Assembly: GCA_030148485.1 (NCBI GenBank)
Contig: JASBTJ010000041.1
Span: forward strand, 1 to 64,000
Source: Gammaproteobacteria bacterium
GTDB lineage: Bacteria; Pseudomonadota; Gammaproteobacteria; Chromatiales; Chromatiaceae
DNA length: 64,000 bases
Reading direction: 5' to 3'
Position 1 is the first letter of the stretch. Each line of letters opens with the position of its first letter. Below the pieces are notes generated by a model that worked only from the letters and a program-made list of their open reading frames with translations, searched no databases and was not told the DNA's origin. The translations under genes and the position numbers were made by a program. This document shows positions 18,211 through 30,191 of the stretch, piece after piece.

Positions 18211-18241
18211 GCACCCTGAAAACCCTAAAGATTAAGGGTGC
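18211..18241. other. Inverted repeat upstream of the GGDEF-EAL gene
   Basis: A 7-bp perfect inverted repeat (GCACCCT at 18211-18217 with AGGGTGC at 18235-18241, loop 17 bases) 53 bases before the GGDEF-EAL start. It could be an operator or a leader hairpin. The rest of the 284-base divergent region 18010-18293 shows only a good ribosome site; I see no c-di-GMP riboswitch consensus. Confidence 0.35.
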
Positions 18242-18293
18242 AAGCGCCGCTACCCTTTATCAACACTCGCATCAGAACGAGGGGATGGGGTAA

Positions 18294-20327
18294 ATGCTCA
18301 AAAAGTACCGCAGCTTCAGGCTGACGCGGTATCTGTCGCTGGCGTCGCTGCTCGGCGTCGTGGCCGCCGCCGTGGTGCTGGGCCAGCTGTACCGGCATTT
18401 CGCCACCGACCAGCTCACCCAGAACGAACAACGCCACAACCTGGAACTGGCCAAATATTTCGCCACCGCCATCTGGCCGGAGTTCGGCCCGTTTTTGAGC
18501 CGGCTGCAGGGCAGCGACGGCGATGCCATTCGCCGCGATCCGCGCACCACCGCCCTGAACGCCCGAGTACGAGACCGATTGCAGGGTAGCCGCGTCCTCG
18601 AGGTCAGCCTGTTCGACCGCCAGGGACTGACCGTCTATTCAACCGATCCCGAACAGATCGGCATCGATCGGTCCGGCGTTGGCGGATTCGAGACCGCCAA
18701 GCAGGGGCGGCCGGTCAGCCTGACATCCGAGCGAGCGCGATTCCACAATGCCAGCGACGACACCACCCTGCGTGACCGCAACCTGCTGACCAGCTATGCG
18801 CCGATCCGCGATGACCAAGGCCAGGTGGTCGCCGTGGTCGAGATGTACAACGACATCACCCCCTTGATGAACGAAATCGCCCGCTCCCACGGCCAGCTGA
18901 TCGCAGCGACCATCCTGGTGATGCTGGCGTTGTACTCGACGCTGTTCTGTGTGATCAAACGCGCCGAGAGCATCATCCGGGACAAGGCCCGCGCACAGGC
19001 CCAACACCAAGCCAACATGCAACACCAGGCGAACCATGATGCGCTCACCGGGCTGCCCAATCGGCGTCACTTTCGGGAGCTGTTATCCGAGCGCATGGCC
19101 AACGCTGAATGCCACGAGTATCTGCTGGCGGTGCTGTTCATCGATCTGGACGGCTTCAAGCCGATCAACGACACCCTCGGCCATCAGGCGGGGGATACTT
19201 TGCTCCAGGAAATCACCGCGCGGCTCAAGGACAGTTGCCGCGACAGCGACGTGGTATCGCGCATCGGCGGTGACGAGTTCACGGTGATCCTGGATCGGCT
19301 GGAACACGTACGCAACATCGACAATGCAGCGACACGATTGCTGGACAGCATCAATCAGCCTATCCGCCTGGCCGGCAAGGAGTTGAGCGTCGGCGCCAGT
19401 ATCGGGGTGGCCATCTACCCGTTCGACGACGAAGACATTGATGCCCTCATCAAGCATGCGGACACGGCCATGTATGCGGCCAAGGACGCCGGACGCAATC
19501 GCTATCACTATTATGCCCAGCACATGAACGAGGCCCGCCTGCTGCGCCTGGAACTGGAGCGGGATCTACGCAACGCACTGCGGCTGGAACAGCTTGAAAT
19601 CCACTATCAACCGCGCCTGTCGCTGGTCTCGGGCGAGACCATCGCAGTGGAGGCGTTGTTGCGCTGGCATCATCCAGAGCATGGCCTGATACCACCGGAC
19701 ACCTTCATCCCCGCCGCCGAGGACACCGGGCTGATCCAGTCGATCGGCTGCTGGGTACTGCAGCAGGCATGTCGGCAGATCAGCGCCCTGCGTGTCGATC
19801 ATCCGCACCTGGGGCTATCCATCAACGTGTCCGCCCGTCAGCTGCAGGACCAGCACTTCCAGGGCGAGATCGAACGCACCCTGGCGGCGACCGGCATGCA
19901 AGCCGACAGCCTGGAGCTGGAACTGACCGAATCGACGCTGATGCGCAACTGCGAGGATGCCGTCGCCACCTTGCAAAGTATCAAGCACACCGGAGTGATG
20001 TTGGCCCTGGACGATTTCGGGACCGGCTATTCGTCTCTCAGCTATCTGAGACGCCTGCCGCTGGATACTGTCAAAATCGACCGCTCGTTCATCAACGGGG
20101 TCACCGAGAACCCCCGCGACGCCGCCCTGGCCAACAGCATCGTCGACATCGGTCGACGCCTGGGTCTGCGGGTGGTCGCGGAAGGGGTGGAGACCGAGGC
20201 ACAACTGGCCTTCGTGCGTGACTGCCACTGCCACGAAGCCCAGGGGTACCTGATCGCCAAGCCGATGCCGCTGAGCGCACTGCGCGACTTTCTCGGCGAG
20301 CGCACCCAGGGAAGAGCGGCTGGATAG
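18294..20327 (+). CDS. Membrane c-di-GMP enzyme with GGDEF and EAL domains
   Basis: A 677-residue protein with TM helix 1 (about 12-30), a periplasmic sensor of about 170 residues (dCache/CHASE-like, unassigned), TM helix 2 (about 200-220), a short coiled linker, a GGDEF domain (intact RIGGDEF, 325-329; no clear RxxD I-site) and an EAL domain (intact EALLRW at 453-458, DDFGTGYSSLSYL, and VVAEGVET). Both catalytic motifs are present, so it may both make and degrade c-di-GMP. The sensor ligand is unknown. Stop is TAG. Confidence 0.92.
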   Translation: MLKKYRSFRLTRYLSLASLLGVVAAAVVLGQLYRHFATDQLTQNEQRHNLELAKYFATAIWPEFGPFLSRLQGSDGDAIRRDPRTTALNARVRDRLQGSRVLEVSLFDRQGLTVYSTDPEQIGIDRSGVGGFETAKQGRPVSLTSERARFHNASDDTTLRDRNLLTSYAPIRDDQGQVVAVVEMYNDITPLMNEIARSHGQLIAATILVMLALYSTLFCVIKRAESIIRDKARAQAQHQANMQHQANHDALTGLPNRRHFRELLSERMANAECHEYLLAVLFIDLDGFKPINDTLGHQAGDTLLQEITARLKDSCRDSDVVSRIGGDEFTVILDRLEHVRNIDNAATRLLDSINQPIRLAGKELSVGASIGVAIYPFDDEDIDALIKHADTAMYAAKDAGRNRYHYYAQHMNEARLLRLELERDLRNALRLEQLEIHYQPRLSLVSGETIAVEALLRWHHPEHGLIPPDTFIPAAEDTGLIQSIGCWVLQQACRQISALRVDHPHLGLSINVSARQLQDQHFQGEIERTLAATGMQADSLELELTESTLMRNCEDAVATLQSIKHTGVMLALDDFGTGYSSLSYLRRLPLDTVKIDRSFINGVTENPRDAALANSIVDIGRRLGLRVVAEGVETEAQLAFVRDCHCHEAQGYLIAKPMPLSALRDFLGERTQGRAAG

Positions 20328-20350
20328 CCACCAGCCACGGGGCCGGCACG

Positions 20351-24064
<3,714 letters not shown>

Positions 24065-24237
24065 GACGTTCAGAGACGGGGCCGCGGCGAAGCCGCCCAT
24101 TGTACCGGAAGCGGCCGGTCGACGGCGCACGCCGCGCTGTCGCTTTCCAACGGACACTCAACGCGTATCGATTACAGCCACATGCCGGACCGCCAACACC
24201 GGACCGAATGGTCAGGCAAACCCGCCCTCGCACACAC

Positions 24238-24858
24238 TCACCGCCGCCCACCGGCATCGATCCAGGGATTGCGCCGGCCCTGCAGGCGCTCGATGCGGTC
24301 GTTGCGGGTACGCTCGGCGGCATCCGGCGGATCGTCGCGATGCCAGCGCAGCAACATCGCCCGTTGGCGCTTGAATATACGCAGCCCGTAGCGGCCTTCC
24401 ATATACAGCATGGCCCGGGCGATATCGCCCCGCACCGCCGTCCGGGGCTCCACCCGACGCTGCCGTCGGTCGATCTCCAGATCGCAGCCGGCGAAGGTCC
24501 AACGTTCGCCGGGAATCTCGTCGAACTTCATCGCGCCGCGCGCCTTGTTGACCTCGCGCAGCGCCGGATAGAGGTTGTGGAAGTCGGATTCGATCCGATT
24601 GAACATGGCGCTGCGACGCCGGCACCGCTTGCGCGTGCCGCACCCGAGTGAGCGGACGACCCAACCCATGGGATACACATGCTCGATGTTCACCTGCCTG
24701 TCGCCGCGCTTGAACGGCCGACCGCAGTACAGGCTCCGCCCGCCGTCCGGGTAGAGCTCCGCCCAGAACACCGGGATCGCGGCAAGATAGGCCGGGGGTT
24801 CGGCCGCCCAGGCCGGCAGCACCGACCAGGCAAGTAATCCCAGTATCAACCAACGCAT
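24238..24858 (-). CDS. endA: Secreted endonuclease I
   Basis: A 206-residue periplasmic or secreted nuclease of the EndA/Dns family, with signal peptide MRWLILGLLAWSVLPAWAAE. The beta-beta-alpha-metal region has VNIEHVYPMGW with its His, followed by FNRIESDFHNLYPALREVN and GDIARAMLYMEGRYG, all characteristic of endonuclease I. Cysteines in SLYCGRP, LGCGTRKRC and AGCDLE may form disulfides. The chosen ATG has a GGAGGGACCGAG-type ribosome site. It is divergent from the Sel1 operon. Confidence 0.9.
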   Translation of the reverse strand: MRWLILGLLAWSVLPAWAAEPPAYLAAIPVFWAELYPDGGRSLYCGRPFKRGDRQVNIEHVYPMGWVVRSLGCGTRKRCRRRSAMFNRIESDFHNLYPALREVNKARGAMKFDEIPGERWTFAGCDLEIDRRQRRVEPRTAVRGDIARAMLYMEGRYGLRIFKRQRAMLLRWHRDDPPDAAERTRNDRIERLQGRRNPWIDAGGRR

Positions 24859-25007
24859 CTCGGTCCCTCCATGGTCCTGGCGCACCTGCGTCCAGCGACT
24901 CAAACAGGCCGCAGGGCTTTCGTGCCAGGCCCGGGTCCGCAATAATGCCAGGATTCCAACCCGATCCCCGATTCCACCCGGCAACCCGCCCCAAGCGAAC
25001 CCCTATC

Positions 25008-25580
25008 GTGGCCGACATCGACACCCGCCCCCAAAGACGCAAGCCCTGGCGCGCCATCCTGCTGGTGGTGGCCGTCACCGCCTTGGCCATCTGGCTGGTC
25101 CCCAACGACTCGCCGCAGGTGGTGGATCTGCCGCCAGCGAGCACACCCGGATCCGGCGAGCCCGCGGCGCAAGCCGACAACCGCACAGGCACCGCAACGT
25201 CCGGCCAGAGCGCACGGCAACTGATCGCCGCACAGCGCGACGCCGGCAAGCCGGACCCCCAGGCCGCCTATGCCCGTGCCCGTCAGCTGGCGCAGACCGG
25301 CAAGGCCGACGATGCCTATCTGTTGGATTTCTACGCGGCGCGCCTTGGGCACCCCCAGGCCGCCTTCGCCCTGGCCGAACGTGCCGATCCGGCGCATTGG
25401 CGCGCCGGAAACGCGCTGAAATCCCCAGCGCCCGCCCAGGCGCTCAAGTGGTACCGTGCGGCCGCCGAGGCGGGCCATCCCGACGCCCGGGCACGGGTCC
25501 AAGCGCTGCGCCAATGGGCGACCACCGCCGCCGCGCAGGGTGACGTCGAGGCGCAACGTTTGATGCTGGCATGGCAATGA
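25008..25580 (+). CDS. Membrane-anchored Sel1-like repeat protein
   Basis: A protein of about 190 residues with a basic N-terminus, one membrane helix (AILLVVAVTALAIWLV), a Pro/Ala-rich linker and a short TPR/Sel1-like array (LDFYAARLGHPQAAFALAERA; ALKWYRAAAEAGHPDARARVQAL). I prefer the GTG at 25008 because codons before it are less GC-rich at the third position, but an ATG at 24945 is possible. Its stop overlaps the vWA gene by 10 bases. It may be a scaffold for the vWA-ABC module. Confidence 0.7.
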   Translation: MADIDTRPQRRKPWRAILLVVAVTALAIWLVPNDSPQVVDLPPASTPGSGEPAAQADNRTGTATSGQSARQLIAAQRDAGKPDPQAAYARARQLAQTGKADDAYLLDFYAARLGHPQAAFALAERADPAHWRAGNALKSPAPAQALKWYRAAAEAGHPDARARVQALRQWATTAAAQGDVEAQRLMLAWQ

Positions 25581-27535
25581 TATTTCACTTGATACGCACC
25601 CTGATCCTCTCGCTGGCCCTGCTGCCGGCGCTGTACACCGTCACCCACGCGGAAACCAACGCCCGTCCCTTGCTGATGGAAGGCAAGCAGAGCCTCTATC
25701 AACGGGTGCTTGCCATCCCTGGGGCACGACTGTCCCGCAATGCCGGCTGGCGCAGCGAACAGGATGTCACCCCGTTCACTGCCTACTATGTCTACGGTCG
25801 CCAGCAGGTCGCCGGACGCGACTGGCTGCAAGTGGGCACCGACCGCTTCGGTGGTATCGATGGCTGGTTGGCCGCCGAGCAGACCATCACCTGGAACCAG
25901 GGGCTGACGGTGGCCTTCCGCGATCCCATCGATCGTGACCGTGCGCTGCTGTTCCGCGACGCCAAGAGCCTGGAATCCCTCGCCACCAGCGGCGACAGGG
26001 TCGCCTACAAGAAGCTCTACGAACAGGCCCTGGCAGGTACCCTGCCCAAGGATTCACCGGTGATCGCCATCCAACCGGCGGCCCATATCGATATCCAGAA
26101 GGACTTCTATCTGGTGCCGATCCGCGAACACCGTGAAGCCTATGTCGGCAGCGAGAAGGCCCGTCTGCTGCGGGTCTCCAGCGTACCGCTGCAACTGGCC
26201 ACCAAGGAGACCGCCAGCGAGAAGAAGGACCGCTACAGTGCCGGACTGGCGTTCGTCATCGACGCCACCCAGTCCATGGGCCCCTACATAGAACGCACCA
26301 GCGAAGCGGTCGGCAAGGTCTACGACGCGCTGCGCGAGGCGGATCTGCTCGGCCATGTGAACTTCGGGCTGGTGGGCTATCGTGACGATCCCACCGACAC
26401 TCCGGGGCTCGACTACCGAGCCAAGACCTTCGTCACCCTGCAGCAGGGCCGCAACCCGCAGACCTTCATGGACAAGGTGAACGCCCTGACCCCGGCCACC
26501 GTGTCCAGCCGGGACTTCCAGGAGGACGCCTACGCCGGCGTGCATCGCGCCATCACCGAACTGGACTGGTCCGGCCACCATGCCCGCTACCTGGTGTTGA
26601 TCACCGACGCCGGGGCCCGCGGCGGCGACGATCCGCTGTCAGGAACCGGCATGAGCGCCGAAGGCCTGCGCCAGATCGCTCTGGACAAGGGTATCGCCAT
26701 CTTCGTCCTGCATCTGAAAACGCCCCGCGGGGCGGACAACCACGCCGCGGCCGAAGCACAATACAAGACGCTGTCCCATTTTCCCGGCCTCGGCAGCCTC
26801 TATTACGGCGTACCCACCGGGGATGTGAAGGCCTTTGGCAAGGTGCTGGACACCCTGGCAGGACAGATCACCATGCAGGTGCGCGTCGCGGCCGCGGGCC
26901 AGCCGCCGGCGCCCGCGCCGGTGGCACCTACCGCCCAGGACGACGCGCAACTGGCGGCGCTGCAGGAAAAGGTCGCCAAGCTCGGTTATGCCTTGCGTCT
27001 GCGCTACCTCAAACAGGGTCAGGCGGTGCCCAAGGTATTCGACGCCTGGGTCATGGACCGCGACTTCATCGACCCCGAGCGCGCCACCCTGGACGTGCGG
27101 GTGCTGCTGACCCGGGATCAACTGTCCGATCTGCACGACGTGCTGCGCCGGGTGCTGCAAACCGCCGAAGAGGGTCTGCTGTCGCCGCAGAACTTCCTCA
27201 ACGAACTCAAGTCGCTGGCCGCCTCCGTGGCCAGGGACCCCGAGCGCATCGCCGCCGCCACGACCACCGGCGGTGGCGGCCAGAGTCTGGCGGACCTAGG
27301 CTTCATGCGCGAATACATCGAGGACCTACCCTACCGCGGCGAGGTGATGAAGCTGTCGCTCGAGGACTGGGAGACCTGGCCGGCCGCCGACCAGATCGAC
27401 TTCCTGGCACGCCTGGAAGAGAAGATCGCCTATTACCGCAACCTGCATGACCACACCGACCTGTGGGTTTCGTTGGACGGCGGTCCCATCGACGGCGATT
27501 CGGTGTTCCCCATCCCGCTGGAATTCTTGCCGTGA
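25571..27535 (+). CDS. Secreted SH3-like/vWA-domain protein (PpkA C-terminus-like)
   Basis: A 654-residue exported protein (signal peptide MAMIFHLIRTLILSLALLPALYTVTHA). Residues 45-110 look like a bacterial SH3-like domain (QQVAGRDWLQVGTDRF, GWLAAE). Residues 224-400 are a von Willebrand factor A domain with a MIDAS-like DATQS (231-235) and a later VLITDAGARGG (346). The C-terminal 200 residues are helical. My recall is that this layout matches the periplasmic half of the T6SS kinase PpkA, but no kinase domain is present. It overlaps the Sel1 gene and the following ABC ATPase gene (GTGA). Likely a periplasmic partner of the ABC transporter. Confidence 0.75.
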   Translation: MAMIFHLIRTLILSLALLPALYTVTHAETNARPLLMEGKQSLYQRVLAIPGARLSRNAGWRSEQDVTPFTAYYVYGRQQVAGRDWLQVGTDRFGGIDGWLAAEQTITWNQGLTVAFRDPIDRDRALLFRDAKSLESLATSGDRVAYKKLYEQALAGTLPKDSPVIAIQPAAHIDIQKDFYLVPIREHREAYVGSEKARLLRVSSVPLQLATKETASEKKDRYSAGLAFVIDATQSMGPYIERTSEAVGKVYDALREADLLGHVNFGLVGYRDDPTDTPGLDYRAKTFVTLQQGRNPQTFMDKVNALTPATVSSRDFQEDAYAGVHRAITELDWSGHHARYLVLITDAGARGGDDPLSGTGMSAEGLRQIALDKGIAIFVLHLKTPRGADNHAAAEAQYKTLSHFPGLGSLYYGVPTGDVKAFGKVLDTLAGQITMQVRVAAAGQPPAPAPVAPTAQDDAQLAALQEKVAKLGYALRLRYLKQGQAVPKVFDAWVMDRDFIDPERATLDVRVLLTRDQLSDLHDVLRRVLQTAEEGLLSPQNFLNELKSLAASVARDPERIAAATTTGGGGQSLADLGFMREYIEDLPYRGEVMKLSLEDWETWPAADQIDFLARLEEKIAYYRNLHDHTDLWVSLDGGPIDGDSVFPIPLEFLP

Positions 27536-28296
27536 GCGAGCTCCAGGTCGCGGCGCCCCGTCACGACGGGGCGCCGATCTATCAATTGCGCGACGTCATA
27601 AAGACCCGGCAGTCCGACGGCATTGGTTTTCAATTGCGGGTGCCGCAGCTGCAAATCGGGCTGGGCGAGAAGATCGCTCTGATCGGTGAGTCCGGCTGCG
27701 GCAAATCGACCCTGCTGGACATGCTGGCGTTCATTCTGGAGCCTAGCCAGGCGGCACGCTTCCAGTTCCACCCCGGCGGCGGCCGGGAAGGGCTGAACAT
27801 CGCCGATCACTGGCGCCATGCGCGCCGCAACCGGTTGGGCGATCTGCGTAGTCAGCACATCGGCTACGTGATGCAGACCGGCGGCCTGCTGCCCTATCTG
27901 AGCGTGCGTCAGAACATGAATCTGTCGCGCTTCGTGCAGGGGCTTCCGGACGACGACACCGTGACCGATCTCGCCAAGGAACTGGGGCTGTCCCGCCATC
28001 TGGATCTGAAACCCGCCGCACTGTCCACCGGTGAACGCCAGCGGGTGGCCATCGGCCGGGCGCTGGCGCATAAGCCGTCCATCGTGATCGCCGACGAGCC
28101 CACCGCGTCCCTCGACCCCTTCGCCGCGGAAAAGATCATGTCGCTGTTCATCGGCCTGGTGGAAGAGCTGAACATTACTGTGATCGTCGCCAGCCATGCC
28201 TGGCGGCACATCAAACGGTTGGGTCTGCGCCGACTGGCCCACCAGACCCGCCGCACCAGTGATGGCAAGCTCACCGAGACCGTGGTAACCGGCTGA
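27532..28296 (+). CDS. ABC transporter ATPase, TagT/LolD-like
   Basis: A 254-residue ABC ATPase. Walker A GESGCGKST at about 52-60, the Q-loop in MQTGGLLPYLSV, signature LSTGERQRVAIGRAL, Walker B SIVIADEPTASLDP and a switch His in VIVASHAW. It starts at a GTG overlapping the vWA stop (GTGA at 27532-27535). The long insertion after Walker A (PGGGREGLNIADHWRHARR) and QTGGLLPYLSV are features I associate with TagT-type ATPases of T6SS accessory modules. It pairs with the FtsX-like permease downstream, with which it shares one base. Confidence 0.88.
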   Translation: MSELQVAAPRHDGAPIYQLRDVIKTRQSDGIGFQLRVPQLQIGLGEKIALIGESGCGKSTLLDMLAFILEPSQAARFQFHPGGGREGLNIADHWRHARRNRLGDLRSQHIGYVMQTGGLLPYLSVRQNMNLSRFVQGLPDDDTVTDLAKELGLSRHLDLKPAALSTGERQRVAIGRALAHKPSIVIADEPTASLDPFAAEKIMSLFIGLVEELNITVIVASHAWRHIKRLGLRRLAHQTRRTSDGKLTETVVTG

Positions 28297-29498
28297 TGCG
28301 GCTGTTCAAGGTGATTCGCCTGGCCACGCGGGACTACCGCCATGAAGGCCAGATGTCCGGCTTTTACATCCTGGCGTTGGCGGCGGTGCTCGGGCCCATG
28401 ATGGTGTTGTTCGGGCTCAAGTTCGGCATCGTCGGCGCCATGGTCGATTCGCTGGTTGAAGACCCGCGCAACCGCGAGATCCGCCCCGTTGGCAGCGGTC
28501 GCTACGACGCCGCCTGGGTCGAGGCGGTACGCGCGCGCCCCGAGGTCGGTTTTCTGGTCCCCCGCACCCGCTCCATCGCCGCCAGTATGGACCTGAATGA
28601 CAGTAGCGTCGGCCGTATCCTGCGGGTCGAACTGGTGCCCTCGGCCAAGGGCGACCCACTGTTGCCGGCACGGCTGCCCACGCCCGCCGGCTATCAGCGG
28701 ATCGTGCTGTCGGCGTCGGCGGCCAAGCGCCTTGGCGTGCAGGCTGGTGACACGGTGGATGGCAGCGTCGCGCGGCGTTTTCGCGGCGAGCGCGAGCGGG
28801 TTCACCTGCCGCTGACCATTGCCGCCGTCGCGCCCGCCGCTGCCTTTGGCCGCGAGGGTGCCTTCGTGGCGGTGCCCCTGCTGGAAGCGCTGGAAGATTA
28901 CCGTGACGGTCGCGCCGTACCCGAGCTGGGGTGGGACGGCAGCGCCGGCGAGCCGCGGACCTACCCGTCGTTCCGCCTTTATGCACGGTCCATCCACGAC
29001 GTCGCGGGACTGAAACTGGGCTTCGAGAAACAAGGGATCGAGGTGCGCACCCAGGCCGCCGATATCGAACTGGTGCAACGCATGGACCGCAACCTGAGCA
29101 GCATCTACTGGGCCATCGCCGTGATCGGCCTGGTGGGGTTTGCGCTATCGCTGTCCGCCAGCCTGTGGGCCAACGTGGACCGCAAACGCAAGGAGCTGTC
29201 GGTGCTCCGCCTGGTGGGCTTTCGTACCGGTGACATCATGTGGTTCCCGATGGTTCAGGCGCTCTACACCGGCGTACTCGGCTGGGGCCTGGCCAGCACC
29301 ATCTATCTGGGTGCGGCCGAAGCCATCAACCAACTGATGGCGACACAGCTTGCCGCCGGCCAGACGGTGGCCCGTCTGCTTCCCGAACACTATGCCGTCG
29401 CCCTGGGCCTGACCCTGGTTTCGGCGCTGGCGGCTGCTGGCCTGGCCGGCTGGCGGGCGGCGCGCATCGCACCGTCGGACGGACTACGCGAGCTGTAG
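28296..29498 (+). CDS. FtsX/MacB-type ABC permease, TagS-like
   Basis: A 400-residue permease with one N-terminal TM helix (FYILALAAVLGPMMVLFGL), a large periplasmic domain and three C-terminal helices with an FtsX-like core (SLWANVDRKRKELSVLRLVGFRTGDI; final WRAARIAPSDGLREL). Such permeases drive mechanical work in the periplasm and do not transport solutes. The ATG overlaps the ATPase stop by one base. Stop is TAG. The four-gene operon 25008-29498 probably makes one complex. Confidence 0.85.
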   Translation: MRLFKVIRLATRDYRHEGQMSGFYILALAAVLGPMMVLFGLKFGIVGAMVDSLVEDPRNREIRPVGSGRYDAAWVEAVRARPEVGFLVPRTRSIAASMDLNDSSVGRILRVELVPSAKGDPLLPARLPTPAGYQRIVLSASAAKRLGVQAGDTVDGSVARRFRGERERVHLPLTIAAVAPAAAFGREGAFVAVPLLEALEDYRDGRAVPELGWDGSAGEPRTYPSFRLYARSIHDVAGLKLGFEKQGIEVRTQAADIELVQRMDRNLSSIYWAIAVIGLVGFALSLSASLWANVDRKRKELSVLRLVGFRTGDIMWFPMVQALYTGVLGWGLASTIYLGAAEAINQLMATQLAAGQTVARLLPEHYAVALGLTLVSALAAAGLAGWRAARIAPSDGLREL

Positions 29499-29518
29499 GG
29501 CAGACGACCGGCCACGCT

Positions 29519-30139
29519 TCAGCCGGCGTTGCGATAGATGAAGATGTCCATGAAGTCGCCCTGCACGCGCACCTCGTCAACGGCGAGCGGCTTCATATAC
29601 ACGGCAGGGTCCGCCGCCAGCGGATGGGTCGGGTCGTCGACCCAGATCTTTTCCAGCATCGCCGGTGTCGGCTCGAAGAACACCACTGCGCCGCCGGGCT
29701 TGACCACCCGCAGGGCTTCGCGGCATACCGCGGCACGCTTGGCCTCGTCAATATGGTGCAGCACGCCGAAGAAGCACACCGCATCAAACGCCGCCTCGGC
29801 AAAGGACATATCGCTGGCATCGAAGGCCTGGAAGCGGATGCGCTCCCGGACGCCGGCGAGCCGGGCATTGTGTTCCCAGTCCTTACCGGCATAGGTCGAG
29901 GTGTCGGTGCTCGGCTCGCCGGTCAACACCTCGAAGCCCTGACTGGCCAGATAGATGGCGAAGTTGCCGTTGCCGGTTCCCACGTCCAGTACCTTGGCGG
30001 ACGCATCCAGACCGAGCACGTCCAGTGCGCGCCCGCCCTCGCTTGCGCAGATGCCGAACATGGGGCCGATGGCCCGACCGATTTCTTCGATGTTCATGCC
30101 AGCTTGTCCCGGCTGCTTGAAAGATGACTGGGTGGGCAT
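29519..30139 (-). CDS. SAM-dependent methyltransferase
   Basis: A class I methyltransferase of up to 206 residues. SAM-binding motif I is KVLDVGTGNGNFAIYLA; motif II/III regions include RFQAFDASDMSFAEAAFDAV and VLHHIDEAKRA; EALRVVKPGGAVVFFEP is also typical. The first ATG is at 30139. An ATG at 30097 (MNIEEIGRAIGPMFG) begins the family-like part, and neither has a strong ribosome site. The substrate is unknown. It faces the ABC module convergently and is followed by the TAXI operon on the same strand. Confidence 0.8.
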   Translation of the reverse strand: MPTQSSFKQPGQAGMNIEEIGRAIGPMFGICASEGGRALDVLGLDASAKVLDVGTGNGNFAIYLASQGFEVLTGEPSTDTSTYAGKDWEHNARLAGVRERIRFQAFDASDMSFAEAAFDAVCFFGVLHHIDEAKRAAVCREALRVVKPGGAVVFFEPTPAMLEKIWVDDPTHPLAADPAVYMKPLAVDEVRVQGDFMDIFIYRNAG

Positions 30140-30191
30140 TGATCCTGGTCGCCGCCTGACGATCTGTCAAACCGGACGCCGGGGCGGCCCA

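Noticed and set aside
24065-24237. Cobalamin, SAM or SAH riboswitch upstream of metH
   Set aside because: No recognisable B12 box or SAM/SAH consensus was found in the region on the minus strand.
25008-29498. A complete type VI secretion system
   Set aside because: Only proteins resembling accessory components are present; no Tss core, Hcp, VgrG or kinase genes are in the window.
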